Below, one piece after another: positions 34,683 to 44,951 of a stretch of 64,000 nucleotides of DNA. This DNA is from Thalassia testudinum (lineage: Eukaryota > Streptophyta > Magnoliopsida > Alismatales > Hydrocharitaceae). The notes under the pieces are model-generated. The model was not told where the DNA came from. It worked only from the letters and a program-made list of their open reading frames with translations, and ran no database searches. Every line of letters starts with the position of its first letter. Position 1 is the first letter of the stretch. Location of the stretch: assembly GCA_037157565.1 (NCBI GenBank), contig JAZHRO010000063.1, positions 91,230,001 through 91,294,000 on the forward strand. The letters are read 5' to 3'. The position numbers were made by a program, and so were the translations under genes.

Positions 34683-35172
34683 CTAACCAATGGCTCTGCG
34701 ATGTTGCTGGAGAACATCAATCAGACGGGATTCCTGATCAGGAGTAAGTTTGGAATTTATAATTACAGGAAAAGTCTGATTAGAACCCAAAAAAATGTAT
34801 TTCAAATGATCGGGAAGGGGTTTTAGTTCAAGGATGGGGTTATCAGCAGCAGCGGGTGGTTCAAGGTAAGTGTGAGGTTCAAGGATAGGAGTTATGGGTT
34901 TGTCTGAATCAGAGTCTGACTCCTCTAATTGCGGTTCAAGATCTTTCTGTGGTTGATGAGGCATAATCAGGTTATTCTCAAATTGTGTTTCATCAACCAA
35001 AGCTCTAATATCACAAATTTATTCAATGACATCGCAATTGATTCCTTGTTGGGCCTTAAAGATATCAATTTTGAGAGTCTGATTCCCAAATTTCAGTTCT
35101 ATTTGGCCCTCCTCACAACTGATGTTGGCTCTAGCAGTGGCCAGGAAAGGTCTCCCTAGAATGATCGGTGTA
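34683..35172 (-). pseudogene. Protease end and protease-RT linker of element D
   Basis: After the TAG at 35175 the frame resumes with TPIILGRPFLATARA, the second conserved protease segment, then an acidic linker (EESDSDSDKPITPILEP) and PLPDHLKYIFLGSNQTFPVI, which precedes RT in Athila-like elements. Ends at a TAG where relatives have a tryptophan. Confidence 0.8.
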
Positions 35173-35174
35173 TC

Positions 35175-36712
35175 CTAAGGGTTTTTAGGTGCGTCCATAT
35201 CTAAGATTATGAAGCCTACAAGGAAATAGAAATCCTGCACTCTTACAATAACATCCTCAAGAATCCCTTTAGGTGACTTTATAGATCGATCTGCTAACTG
35301 TAGTGTCACCTCAGTCGGTTTTAGCTCGGATTCTTCTAGGTGGTTAAGTAAGGATGTGGGTATCAGATTTATGGAAGCACCTAAGTCTAGCAATGCTCTG
35401 TCGAACTGGGTTTCACTTATTTTGCATGAAATCAGGGGAGTACCTGGGTCTTTTGCCTTGGGTGGGAGTCTGCTCAGGATTACAGAGCTGGCTTGCTCTG
35501 ACAGTACAATTGGACTCCCACTCTTGGTTTGCGGCTTACGCTGAGGTGTACATACATTCTTCAAGAATCGTGCGTAAGCCGATACGTGGCGAATCGCATC
35601 CATCAAGGAGATGTTTATTTGGACCTGCTCAAAGAGCTTGACCAGGTCCTCCTTAGGAGCCACGAATTTGGTTGTCTTCTTTCCCTTGGTCAAGGTCTCG
35701 AGAAATGGAACCTTGGTTGGTTCTTCTAGGATAGGTCCAAGTCTTTGATCGAGGACAGGGATAGGAACGTCCTGGATTACTGTCCTAGGTTTTGGATCAC
35801 TACCAGGCTTGGAGTGGTCTGGGTAAGGTGGATCTTGGGTCTCCTTACCACTGCGGGTGGTCACAGAATTCAGTCCTGCCTGGTTCTGGTTAGGGTTTGA
35901 TAGGATGGGTTGCTGCTGATAACTCGCATAAGAAGTTGAAGCCTCCATCCCGTCAGGTGAAGGAACAGAGGTGGCCTGATAAACCATGTGTGCTTGGCCC
36001 GGGTTTAGGTTCATAACGCACCGCTGGGTCGACACATTATTAGGGTTAGGAAGAGGTTGAGAAGAAAGTGTGCCTGGTTGGCGAGAATTTGCCAACTGAG
36101 CCAGTTGGTTTCGAACCTCTGTGATTTCGTCCTTGTGTAGCTTCTGGATAGCCGCATTCGTTCTCTGCATGTTAGCCAGAGTCTGAAGGATGAGGGACAT
36201 TTGGTCTTGGTTTGGCCCGGATGGATAAGTAGGGTTGGGCCGAGGCTGAGGCGGCTGGTAAGGACGAGGTGGTTGTGGATGAGGCTGAAAAGGTGGTCTT
36301 TGAGTTTGGGAATTTCCCACCCACTGGAAGTTGGGATGGTTTCGCCATCCAGGATTGTAGGTATTGGAAAATGGGTCATTCTGGATAGCGTTGAGGTCCT
36401 CGCAGGTCTGAGGAACCTCTGAAGAGTCAGAGAATGGGGGAGTGGAATTCCCCTGGCTAGTATAGAAAGGGTCAAAGGGTCCTCCGATCCAAGAATCAGA
36501 TGGGGGTGGATATGGTTCCATCCCAGGAGAAGGTCGGTGGAGAATGTTTTGCACAGTTTCCCATGTGGAAGGAGGTTGTGCAAAGGAATTATGCGCAGAG
36601 GTGGCTCGCTGCAAGTGTTGAGTCAGCTCATCCACCTTCTTCTCAATACTAGAAACCTTGTCCAATCGACTGGTCATCAATTCCAGGTCGACTGATGCGG
36701 ACAGGCCTTTGC
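35175..36712 (-). pseudogene. Gag C-terminal linker and aspartic protease of element D
   Basis: One long open frame. Its useful part begins near 36712, where it takes over from the gag frame by a frameshift. In order: coiled-coil-like segment (RLDKVSSIEKKVDELTQ), a long P/Q/N-rich linker with NPGWRNHPNFQW, TRSGKETQDPP, the LFEQVQINISLMDAI helix, and the protease core ALLDLGASINLIP with LQLADRSI and ILEDVIVRV. The protease would cut the polyprotein in the particle. It stops with TAG just before the ILGRPF motif. Confidence 0.85.
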
Positions 36713-37557
36713 ATCTCGTGTGCTCCCCTAAGGTTCGTCGATGCGCGGGTATTCGTCCTGTCGAATAATCCCATGGAGTCATTATTGATGGAGTTCTCGC
36801 ATATATTTTCGAGAATCTCCCACACGGTGTCCTCATGCTGACCCATGATATTCCCTCCGCAAGTTGCATTGACGAAAAGCCTAATATCTTCACGGAGTCC
36901 CTGGTAAAAAGACTGGACCTGTTCCCATTTAGAAACTCCGTGATAGGGGCACTTCCTCATGAAATCCTGAAAGTGATCCCATGCCTCATGGAGAGGTTCT
37001 CCCGTTTGTTGCGTGAAGTGGGTAATCTGATGGCGCAAGGCATTGGTCCGACCAACGGGAAAAAACTTCTTCAAGAACTCAGACTGAAGTTCCTCCCAAT
37101 TGTTGATCGGCCGGGTCTGTGTTTGGTACCAATGGGTGGCCTTGTCCATAAGGGAGAAGGAAAACATCTTCATGAGGAGAATATCCCAATTTTGTGCATC
37201 TGACCCAAAAGTCTGGGCCAGATGCTTTAGTTCTTTAATGTGCTGGAAGGGATCTTCAGAATTAAGCCCATGGAATTTAGGTATGGCATGAATCATGTTG
37301 GGCTTTAGTTCAGAATCTGGTCCTCTAGTCGGGATTCTGACTAGAGGTTCAATAGCTACCGCAGCAGGATTATAATGATCTCGCATCATGGGATGCTGCG
37401 GTGAGTGCATGAAGTTCTGGAAGAGATCATTGAGTCGCTGGAGCTGGTGCTCCAGATTGTTCTCTTCCTCAACTGGCTGAGCCATTGTGGAAGAAGAAGG
37501 TGAGTTGGGTTCGAAATCGGAGGAGAGGTCTATGTGAAGTGTCGGTTGCACAAACAA
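36649..37557 (-). pseudogene. Gag capsid region of element D
   Basis: 302 open codons. The likely start is the second methionine (MAQPVEEENN, residue 25), as related proteins begin MAQ. The capsid core includes KFHGLNSEDPFQHIKEL, LMKMFSFSLMDKATHWY, FLKKFFPVGRTNALR, EPLHEAWDHFQDFMRKCP and LFVNATCGGNI. The frame leaves the conserved sequence near 36712. The capsid would coat the RNA of D, and perhaps of A. Confidence 0.88.
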
Positions 37558-37711
37558 GGGCCCCGAGGCTCGGCCTCAAGGAGAGTGAATTTCTAAAGAA
37601 GGTTTCAAGGACCTCCTACCAAACATACACTGATGGAGAGGATGAGTTTAGCAGGTGCTGGACCCAATCAAGACACCCAGAATGTTGGGTGACTATAGAG
37701 GTTCGGGGCAG

Positions 37712-37716
37712 ATGGA
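37712..37716. repeat. Target site duplication of the young B copy, left
   Basis: ATGGA, repeated at 47055-47059. Confidence 0.93.
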
Positions 37717-38587
37717 TGATAGCGATTTCACGCGGTTTGTTAAAATACGTCGTTGTAACGCGTAAAATCGATCAACTCTTAAATTTATATTCCTAGATAG
37801 GGGAGTATCTAGGGTCGTCCAAGGAGGCCAAATGTTTGCAATAGTGATTCTCTTGCTTGGAATACAATCTCAACTTTCTTTTTGGTATTTTTCAATATAT
37901 CATTTTTTTGTTTTAAATTAAGACAACATGCGGAATGGTGACGGGAAGGTGATTTACACTTCAATTTAAAATACTACTTCTAAGTGGCAAGTAGAGCCTC
38001 TCCCTAAGCTCACTCTAGGCAAGTGGAAACCTAGAATAATTAGGGAGAGGAAGTGAAGAATGCTGAAAATAAGCAAATAGAAATGCAAACAAGATATACG
38101 AAGAAGGCAACTAGATAATTGATAAAGTGTTTAACAAAAATGCCTAGTAGAGGAATGCTTCTACTACTAGATAATTGAAGTAAAAGAAAACACAAATCCT
38201 CTAAATAGATGGTGAAGAAGAGGGCTTCTTGCTCCAAGGTTGGTGGCTCCCAAGCTTGAAAAGAATCCTTCAACTCCTTCCTTGCAGAACTCCGCCAAGG
38301 TGATGACCTCCAAGGCAAGCCCTAAGGGGGCGTGCCCTAAGTTTCTCTCCAAGGGTGGACGTCCACCCTAAGCTTTTCTCCTTTGCCTGGCCATCCTCCT
38401 TGAAGTGGGAGAGTCCTCCTCCTTGGCGTGGCCCAAGTTGAAGAGAGTGGGGAGAAGAAGGCACCAAAAGGGCTGGTGATGTGCCCCTTTAATCTCCTTC
38501 TCTACTCCTTCTTCTTGGCCGTAGGTATAGGTTGTTTAGGTAGAAAATATACTAAGGGAGGATGGGAATTATGTGGTGGTAGGGTAG

Positions 38588-38600
38588 GGTATTTATAGGA
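38588..38600 (-). promoter_or_regulatory. TATA box of the B 3' LTR
   Basis: TCCTATAAATACC on the minus strand, downstream of the AGCT-rich tract. The partner is at 45823-45836 in the 5' LTR and at 22667-22679 in B-old. Confidence 0.6.
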
Positions 38601-38889
38601 TGGGAAGGGGGGGTGGTTATGGTGATTTTGGAGGGAAATGAAGGGGTGCTTGGTTATTTTTGGAGGGAAAAATGGGAGGGAAATGAAGAGGTGCCTTGGT
38701 TTTCCCTCCAAAAATACCTTCTAGAAGGCAATTTTGGAGGGAAAAAATGGAGGGTGGAGATGGGCTTTGATGGTGGATGTAGGGTGGTGATGGAAGGGAT
38801 AGTTGGCACCAAAATAAAGTAGGAGTAGGTGGTCTTTTTGCTGGAGCTTAGGTAGTAGGGTAATAGGTTTTGGTGCCATGGAGGTGGAC

Positions 38890-39600
38890 TAGCTAAGTTA
38901 AGCAGCTTAGCTAACTTAGCTAGTAGGGAGTAGAGTTGGAGGCATTTGGAGCTAGGGTTTTCAGGGAGAAGAGCTGAGGAGGAGAAGTCTGGAGCTGGAG
39001 CTAGAGCTGGCTGCTGCTGAAGAGGCTGGCATGAGGCTACTCTAGCTGGCTTAGCTTGCTAGTTCTTTGCTAGTTGCTAAGCCAAGCTAAAGTGAGCTAG
39101 CTTCTACCAAAATGAGCTGAGGTGAGCTAGGTCTGGTGCTCCCGGGGAGAATCAAGCTGGTTGAGGCAGCTAAGGTAGCTTAGCTCAACTGAGTTGAGCT
39201 AAGCTGAGTCCCCGGGAGCTGGACTTGAGCTTCCTGAGCTGAGATGAATTCTTCTTCAGCTGGCTGGAGTTGAGTGGAGCTGAATGTAGCTGGATCTGAG
39301 CTGGGGTGAACTCCTGTCAACTCAACTGAGCTAGCTAGAGCTCCCTGTGAACTAGTGGGAGCTGAGATGAGCTAGACTCAGCTAAGTTGAGCTGGATCTG
39401 AGCTGACTTGAGCTAGGGTGAGCTAAGATGAACTCTCTTGAGCTGCCATCCAGCTGAGATTAGCTGAATGGAGCTGGGATGAGCTAACCTTAGTTCAAGT
39501 AAGCTAGGTTCCAACTGCGGTGAGCTAAATCAAGCTGAGGTGAGCTGGATCAAGCTGAGGTGAGCTGGATTAGGCTGAGTTCCAGCTAGTCTGGGCTTCT
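38890..39600. repeat. AGCT-rich tract in the B 3' LTR
   Basis: About 50 AGCT tetramers in roughly 720 bp by hand count; about three would be expected by chance. Most are in GAGCTNA, AAGCTG or TAGCTN contexts. It fills the U3 region upstream of the TATA box. Copy at 46120-46830. Confidence 0.9.
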
Positions 39601-39819
39601 CCTTCACCATTTGCCTTCTTGAGTGCTAGGGTTTTAGGGATCTGTGCATCTGTACATCCCTAACACTCACAAAAACACATTAAAACGACAATAAAAAATG
39701 CAATGCATGCCTATCCTAATTTATGCCTAAATGCAGCCCAAAAACCCATTTGCGGAGTAAAATCCTAAGAGCTAAGTTAGTTTTAAAGCATAAAAATGAT
39801 GATAAACTGGCATTTATCA

Positions 39820-39857
39820 CACCCCCATGCTTATCTTTTGCTAGTCTCTTAGCAAAA
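39820..39857 (-). promoter_or_regulatory. Terminal PPT and pre-PPT hairpin of the young B copy
   Basis: On the minus strand TTTTGCTA and TAGCAAAA pair (loop AGAGAC), then GCATGGGGGTG (39830-39820) next to the LTR. Confidence 0.85.
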
Positions 39858-39894
39858 CATTTTTTTGGAAAACGGAATTTTTGGGAAATCTAAA

Positions 39895-39918
39895 TTTTTT
39901 TTTTTTTTTTTTTTTTTT
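39895..39918. repeat. Homopolymer run of 24 T
   Basis: A24 on the sense strand of B, just upstream of the pre-PPT hairpin. A second T run with ATT repeats is at about 40205-40238. Confidence 0.9.
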
Positions 39919-40319
39919 GACTTTTGAGGAGAAAAAGAGATTAAGGGACCTTGGTAGATTAAAACACAGGAGATACGGGATTTGTTGAAGTAAACATCAG
40001 GATTTGTTTTCGGATCCAACCATTAGATAGAACAGGATCAATATATCCTCAGAAAATTCACAAATTAACCCCTTGTTAATTCAGATGACTTGAGATTTTT
40101 GTTTTTAGGATTTTTCTGGCTCGTGAATCTGATTCGCAACTTGCAAATTCCTTTAAAACCTTGTGTCGGTGCTTGTGAAAAGCCAACCTTAATAAGGACG
40201 TGTTATTATTATTATTATTTTTTTTTTTTTTTTTTTTCCTCCCCCATGCTTATTTTTAGCTTAGTCTTACAACAGATGTGTCGGTATCATCATTCCCATT
40301 ACCATTCCTCGAGGGGGCT

Positions 40320-40460
40320 CTGGCGCCAGTACTTCGGGATAGCACTGTCCATGACACCACCCAGGAGCTCACAACCCCAAAACACGATGCGGTGAAAAGG
40401 GGCGCTCCAAGCAAACTCAAGCTCTTGCTCCGATGCTATAGGTAGAGCACCGTCCAAGAC
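40320..40460 (-). repeat. Diverged 36-nt units in the B 3' module
   Basis: 40320-40353 (CTGGCGCCAGTACTTCGGGA then TAGCACTGTCCATG) clearly matches the A/D units; 40428-40458 (GATGCTATAGGTAGAGCACC) is weaker. Same relative place as in A and D. Confidence 0.5.
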
Positions 40461-41067
40461 ACTTCAGCTGCTGAAATGCGCTTTAATGCTCCGTCTAAAG
40501 ATATGAAATATAGATATATAGCAGCGCCGAGGCGGTAACATGTTGACATCGTGTCCTCAAAGAAGGTTGTTTCCTTCTTCTCGACGGTGGGAACTCAAAC
40601 CAATGATCTGCTTCAGACTTTTACTAAATCCAAACAAGGGAGTTTTTTCAAATTTTTAGTTATTTTTAAGTGTTGGCTTGTGTGTGAAAATTGACACAAG
40701 AAGTTTCTCAAGAACCGCAGGTTTTTGAATCAAAAACTAAGTCAAATACTTTCCATATTACAAAATAGGATCAAGTCACCTGAACTATCATGAGTTCAGG
40801 TGGAATTTTAGAGAAGGATATCTGATCTAGTCTAAAATAGACCCTGGAATTCTAATGATCAGATCCATATCCTCATCCTTAGTTTGTTAAAGATTAAATC
40901 CCATTGTACCAGAAGTGAATTTTTCGACCTTAGTCCTGATTTCAAAATTTTTCCTCAAAAAGTTTTCAACATTTTTTTTTTTTGAGTATGCAAGTAGAAA
41001 ATAAATTAAAGAAAATTGCATGTTTTTAGGTTTTAAACATCCTAAATCGATCGTAAAAATTTAAAAA

Positions 41068-41105
41068 CACCCCCCCATGCTCAAGATATGCCATGTCCTC
41101 ATGCA
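41068..41105 (-). promoter_or_regulatory. Internal polypurine tract of the young B copy
   Basis: On the minus strand ATGAGGACATGGC, then GCATGGGGGGGTG, 1.24 kb upstream of the terminal PPT. Confidence 0.6.
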
Positions 41106-41205
41106 TTAGGAGGGAAAAGGAATTACCTTAGTGAAGAACAATCGGGTTTAGGATGAATAAAACCTGGAAAAAGAAGAAAAAGGAAAAGCAAGAAAAAAAA
41201 ATGAT

Positions 41206-41227
41206 GGGTTACCTCCCATCCAGTGCT
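41206..41227 (-). other. Conserved post-coding motif of the young B copy
   Basis: On the minus strand AGCACTGGATGGGAGGTAACC, just after the 730-codon frame. Counterpart of the motifs after pol in D and C. Confidence 0.65.
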
Positions 41228-41241
41228 ATCTTTTACGCCAT

Positions 41242-41697
41242 TCAGCCGGGCATGAAGGTATGCACAGAAGACGGAAAATCATGTAAATAATTGGACACTT
41301 GAATGTCCACAATAAAAGTGTCTTCCTCAAGATCCCTAAAAAGATGAGTGGTAAAGATAAAGGGATCAAAATAAAATAGAGAAATGGAAAAGTGACCCGA
41401 ATCTGGCCATGGTTTAAGTGCTTGTAAATTGCCAGATTCTGGTGGGTCGAGTGATAGGTCCAATGGAAAGGGATGGGGAATGGAGTCAATGAGATGTAGG
41501 GTGTGTGAAGTTAGTGTGGATGTTTCAGGAAGATGAAAAGGGGGAAAGTCAAACCCTAGTTGATCTGGAAAGTCTTGGACCACATAACTATCCTTAGAAT
41601 AAGAATCAAAAAAATCTAGATCAATAGTGGTCAAAGATGAATGAGATTGGATCAACATAGACATTTCAAATACTGCTTCCATTTTATTATCAGTGTC
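41242..41697 (-). CDS. C-terminal extension of the B protein, after an in-frame TAG
   Basis: 146 codons from a methionine at 41682, in the same frame as the upstream protein and separated only by TAG and five codons. It is rich in D, S, P, F and L (FFDSYSKDSY, FPDQLGFDFPPF, PFPLDLSLDPPESG), with no known motif. It is either reached by read-through of the TAG or is lost in this copy. Composition recalls the acidic frame of A, but I see no clear alignment. Confidence 0.55.
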   Translation of the reverse strand, partial: DTDNKMEAVFEMSMLIQSHSSLTTIDLDFFDSYSKDSYVVQDFPDQLGFDFPPFHLPETSTLTSHTLHLIDSIPHPFPLDLSLDPPESGNLQALKPWPDSGHFSISLFYFDPFIFTTHLFRDLEEDTFIVDIQVSNYLHDFPSSVHTFMPG

Positions 41698-43431
41698 CTA
41701 AAAAATTTTGTGATTAATGGACCTCTTGGAAGCTTGAAATAAATCTAATGAGAAGGTCTGGTTACTGCAACTTATATTCATTTTCTCAGAATGAGAATTG
41801 ATATTAGCTGCTGCCATAATCAGAAAAGGTCTTCCAAGGATGGCATTAATGAGAGCCTTGGGTACCTCTATGTCAAGGACTAGAAAATTTACCGGAAATA
41901 GACAATTCCGGACCTTGATAATACTATCCTCAACAACTCCCCGCGGTTGAATGGTAGATCGATCTTCTAATTGAAATTGAACCTTGGTAGGTTTTAAATC
42001 ACTGAATCGAAATTCCTCAAATAAGACAGGGGGGATGAGATTACTAGAGGTACCTAAGTCGAGAGGGGCACGAAAAATGGTGTCACTTATGACAATTGAG
42101 ATAAGTGATGTGCCCCGGTCCTTTTTTGTGAAAGGCAGCTTGCTCTGAAAAACTGAGTTGGCTGTCTTTGAAAGGACCAACCTTTCTAGATTCTGATCAT
42201 GCCCTTTTGCAGTAAATTCTTTAGAGGCATGGGGGGAATCTAGGAAGGGAATATTCCTCTTGACTTGCTCAAATAAATCCAAAGAATTGTGGTCAGAGGG
42301 CTCTGATTTTGGATTGTTGGATTGCAGTTTTTGAGAGTGGGAAATAGGGTTTGAATCAAGTGTTTTTGGGGTTTCTTTTTCTTCTTCCTTATTAAGGTTA
42401 GGGGGGTCAATCTGCATTGGTTGAGAATCAGTTTCATCATTTGATTGAGAAGGCCTTAAATCCATGGTGGTTTCCTCACTCCTCATAGTCTCTGCATATG
42501 CAGCTTGGTGTTCACTGAGAGGAGGTAGGGGGGCCTGATGTTGAAAGAAACTGGGTAGGTGCTGTGATATTGGGTTAATAGGAGGCCGAATCATGTGGTT
42601 CTGATGTTGGTAGACACTCGGGTGTTGGTTCCTGTGATTAATAAAGTTTGGTGTGGGTTGGGATGGTGAGTGTCCTGCAGGTCTTTGAGTCGGAATATCC
42701 CCAATTTGGTTAATAAGATGGGTTGTTTCCTTTGTTTTTCTTTGTAACTCCTGCAAGGTTTTCATCATCTGGGCATTAATGTCTTCTTGAGATTGCCCAG
42801 ATTGATAAGTCTGATTTGAACCATACTCTCCAAACGGGTTCTGTTGTTGGTGTGGAACCAGATTGGTCCAGGAGTGGGTCGGATAATCCCCCCCATTAGA
42901 GGAATTTTTCAATTTCTCCTGGATAGTAGGGACATTTTGGGTGGGGTGATGATTGGGATAAACATAATTCCCTGTTGAACCATAGAAAGCCTCAGAATAA
43001 CAATTATACTCAGCATGGGATTTATGCAGATTTTCTCTCTTGCGGGTGTTAAAAGGGGTGAGATGTGGAATGTGTGGAGCTTGGGCAGGTGTGGCAGGAT
43101 TCCCTTGGTTGGCCAGGTTTGTTAAATCCTTATGCAACTGTTGTTGCTTAACTTGTAGCTGAGCCATGATAGAGTAGAAATTAGGTGGAGGGGCCTGATT
43201 AAGAAGCTCCTGGGTGGAAGAATAGGGGAAAGAAAAATTAGCATGCAGGTTAGAGGACCAATTTTTATTTTCCATTTTAAGAGAATAGGAAGAATGCAGA
43301 AAAGTCTTTTCTTGGGGAGGCAAAATCAAGTGGTCCCTCCAAGTGTGGAGTTTTGGACCGCCGCCCGTGCAAAATGGAAGAAACGGGAGGGGAGGAGAAG
43401 AGATGGAGATGAGAGAAAGTGTGCAAATCAA
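41698..43431 (-). CDS. Gag-linker/protease-like protein of the young B copy
   Basis: 577 codons, intact. Probable starts are MENKNW (about residue 53) or MAQLQVKQQQ (about residue 89); the first methionine at 43431 has no special support. In order: Q/N-rich helix (MAQLQVKQQQLHKDLTNLAN), P/N/H/Q-rich linker with repeated NQ and PSQP stretches, an acidic spacer (NKEEEKETPKT), LFEQVKRNIPFLD, and a retropepsin-like core DLGTSSNLIPP with FQLEDRST, VVEDSIIKVR and ILGRPFL. Compared with D gag-pro, the whole capsid core (about 200 residues) is missing. It could cut polyproteins or act with a helper's particle; the function is inferred. Confidence 0.8.
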   Translation of the reverse strand: MICTLSLISISSPPLPFLPFCTGGGPKLHTWRDHLILPPQEKTFLHSSYSLKMENKNWSSNLHANFSFPYSSTQELLNQAPPPNFYSIMAQLQVKQQQLHKDLTNLANQGNPATPAQAPHIPHLTPFNTRKRENLHKSHAEYNCYSEAFYGSTGNYVYPNHHPTQNVPTIQEKLKNSSNGGDYPTHSWTNLVPHQQQNPFGEYGSNQTYQSGQSQEDINAQMMKTLQELQRKTKETTHLINQIGDIPTQRPAGHSPSQPTPNFINHRNQHPSVYQHQNHMIRPPINPISQHLPSFFQHQAPLPPLSEHQAAYAETMRSEETTMDLRPSQSNDETDSQPMQIDPPNLNKEEEKETPKTLDSNPISHSQKLQSNNPKSEPSDHNSLDLFEQVKRNIPFLDSPHASKEFTAKGHDQNLERLVLSKTANSVFQSKLPFTKKDRGTSLISIVISDTIFRAPLDLGTSSNLIPPVLFEEFRFSDLKPTKVQFQLEDRSTIQPRGVVEDSIIKVRNCLFPVNFLVLDIEVPKALINAILGRPFLIMAAANINSHSEKMNISCSNQTFSLDLFQASKRSINHKIF

Positions 43432-44929
43432 ACAGACAAAACTAGACCTAACTTAAATGTGACTCCCTAATAATAACCTAAGACTTGGTCTATATAGGAA
43501 ATAAGTAGTCAATAGTGAATACCCGTTCTATCAACAAATCTAGCCAAGTTGCTTAAGGGGAGGTTTGGGCCCAAACGTTTCCCAGGGAAAACCCCAGGTG
43601 CTTGTACAAACCCGCGCCTGGTCGTTTGACATGGCCCCTCAGCCTGAACACCAGATATAGATGACAGAATTGGTACTAACTAAAGAAAACTTAAGACCTA
43701 CATAGCAAGCCTAAGTTGATAAAGCCTTAGGGGTCAAGTTGCTACAAATTTTAATTAGGTCTAGGATTCTATAGTGCACACGGAATGTGGAGGGTGTTTA
43801 TTGGTTTGTTGCCCTGTTATTTGATTTTTTTTTGTGTGTGTAGGAATTGGAGAGTGGCTCCAATGAAAATCAAGTTGTCACACAATTTTTTTATATTTTT
43901 GTCTTTTAGGATGTGATTTAATTAAATGAATTTTAGGGTTTTTCTCTTTAAGTTTTCAAACAAGTTTGAAAGTTCACAATCAAAGGAAAGACAAGTTGTA
44001 TGTGTGATTGTATATTTCCTTTTAATTGAGTCTCTAAAGAGAAAGAAGAAACCCTAAACCAATTATCCCTGAGACAGAAATTTAACTACCAATGAATTAT
44101 TTTTAGCTTTCAGAATTAAGTAGTGGTCCAAACAAGTCAAACAACACCACTACTTTGAAGAAAATCAAACAAGGATTCCAGAAAAGATTTTTGTAAGATT
44201 TTAGGAATTTGTTTGATAATAGTTTTGAATTTTTAATTGTACTGGTGTCAAAGTCCAGAAATAATACCTGTGGGTATTATAGACTTTTCAGTATTGCCAC
44301 CGACCTCAGAAAATTTTTATGATTTTATATGATATGTAAAATTTCACAGGGATTCCAACATTTCACAAAAATTGGATGAGTATAAAAATTCTGAAAATTC
44401 GTGGACAGTAGCAAAATAGGAAGATTAGAGGGTGTGACCCCTCTGTAATCCACGAATTTTTAAAAATTAAATACAAATCCAATTGATCTGAAATTTGGAA
44501 CAAATGTTCCAAACTTAATTGGGAATCACTCTGTGAAATTTTATGATTTTAAAAGGCCTGTGGTGTTAGGAATCGATTTTTCAAGTCTGGACAAAAATCC
44601 AGACCCGAAAAACAGAACACCAATACTTGCAATGGAATGGTGCTAAAGAAGCATACAAGCAAACAATGATTTTAAAATGCACCACTCCACTTAATTTAAG
44701 TGTTTAGGGTCCTGAAAGCCAAGTTTAATATATTTTTGGTAGTTTTAATTAATTATGTGACTAGAAAGAGGAACCAACCTGAATTTTCGCGGGAAGAAAA
44801 GGATCTTTAAGCTCTCGCTTCCAGATTCCCGCTTTCCCGCTGTAGTTCCTGCACACACAAAAGAAAGAAAGAGAAGGGGATGAGATCCACTTCAAGCAAG
44901 AGAAAATGAGTTAATGCAAAGTCGTGCCT
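43432..44929 (-). other. Untranslated leader of the young B copy
   Basis: AT-rich with no gene; aligned with the B-old leader. Parts around 44330-44620 have repeated AATTTT/AAAATT. A packaging signal would be expected here but none is identified. Confidence 0.55.
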
Positions 44930-44946
44930 CCCCGGCAACGGCGCCA
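44930..44946 (-). promoter_or_regulatory. Primer binding site of the young B copy (tRNA-Asp)
   Basis: On the minus strand TGGCGCCGTTGCCGGGG, exactly the complement of the plant tRNA-Asp 3' end with CCA, five bases from the LTR. Confidence 0.92.
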
Positions 44947-44951
44947 AAAAG

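Larger units (their letters stand above)
37717..39819 (-). repeat. 3' LTR of the young B copy
   Basis: Sense start TGATAAATGCCAGTTTATCA (39819-39800), a hairpin. The AGCT-rich tract is at 38890-39600, a TATA-like TCCTATAAATACC at 38588-38600, and the end TATCA at 37717. Confidence 0.95.
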
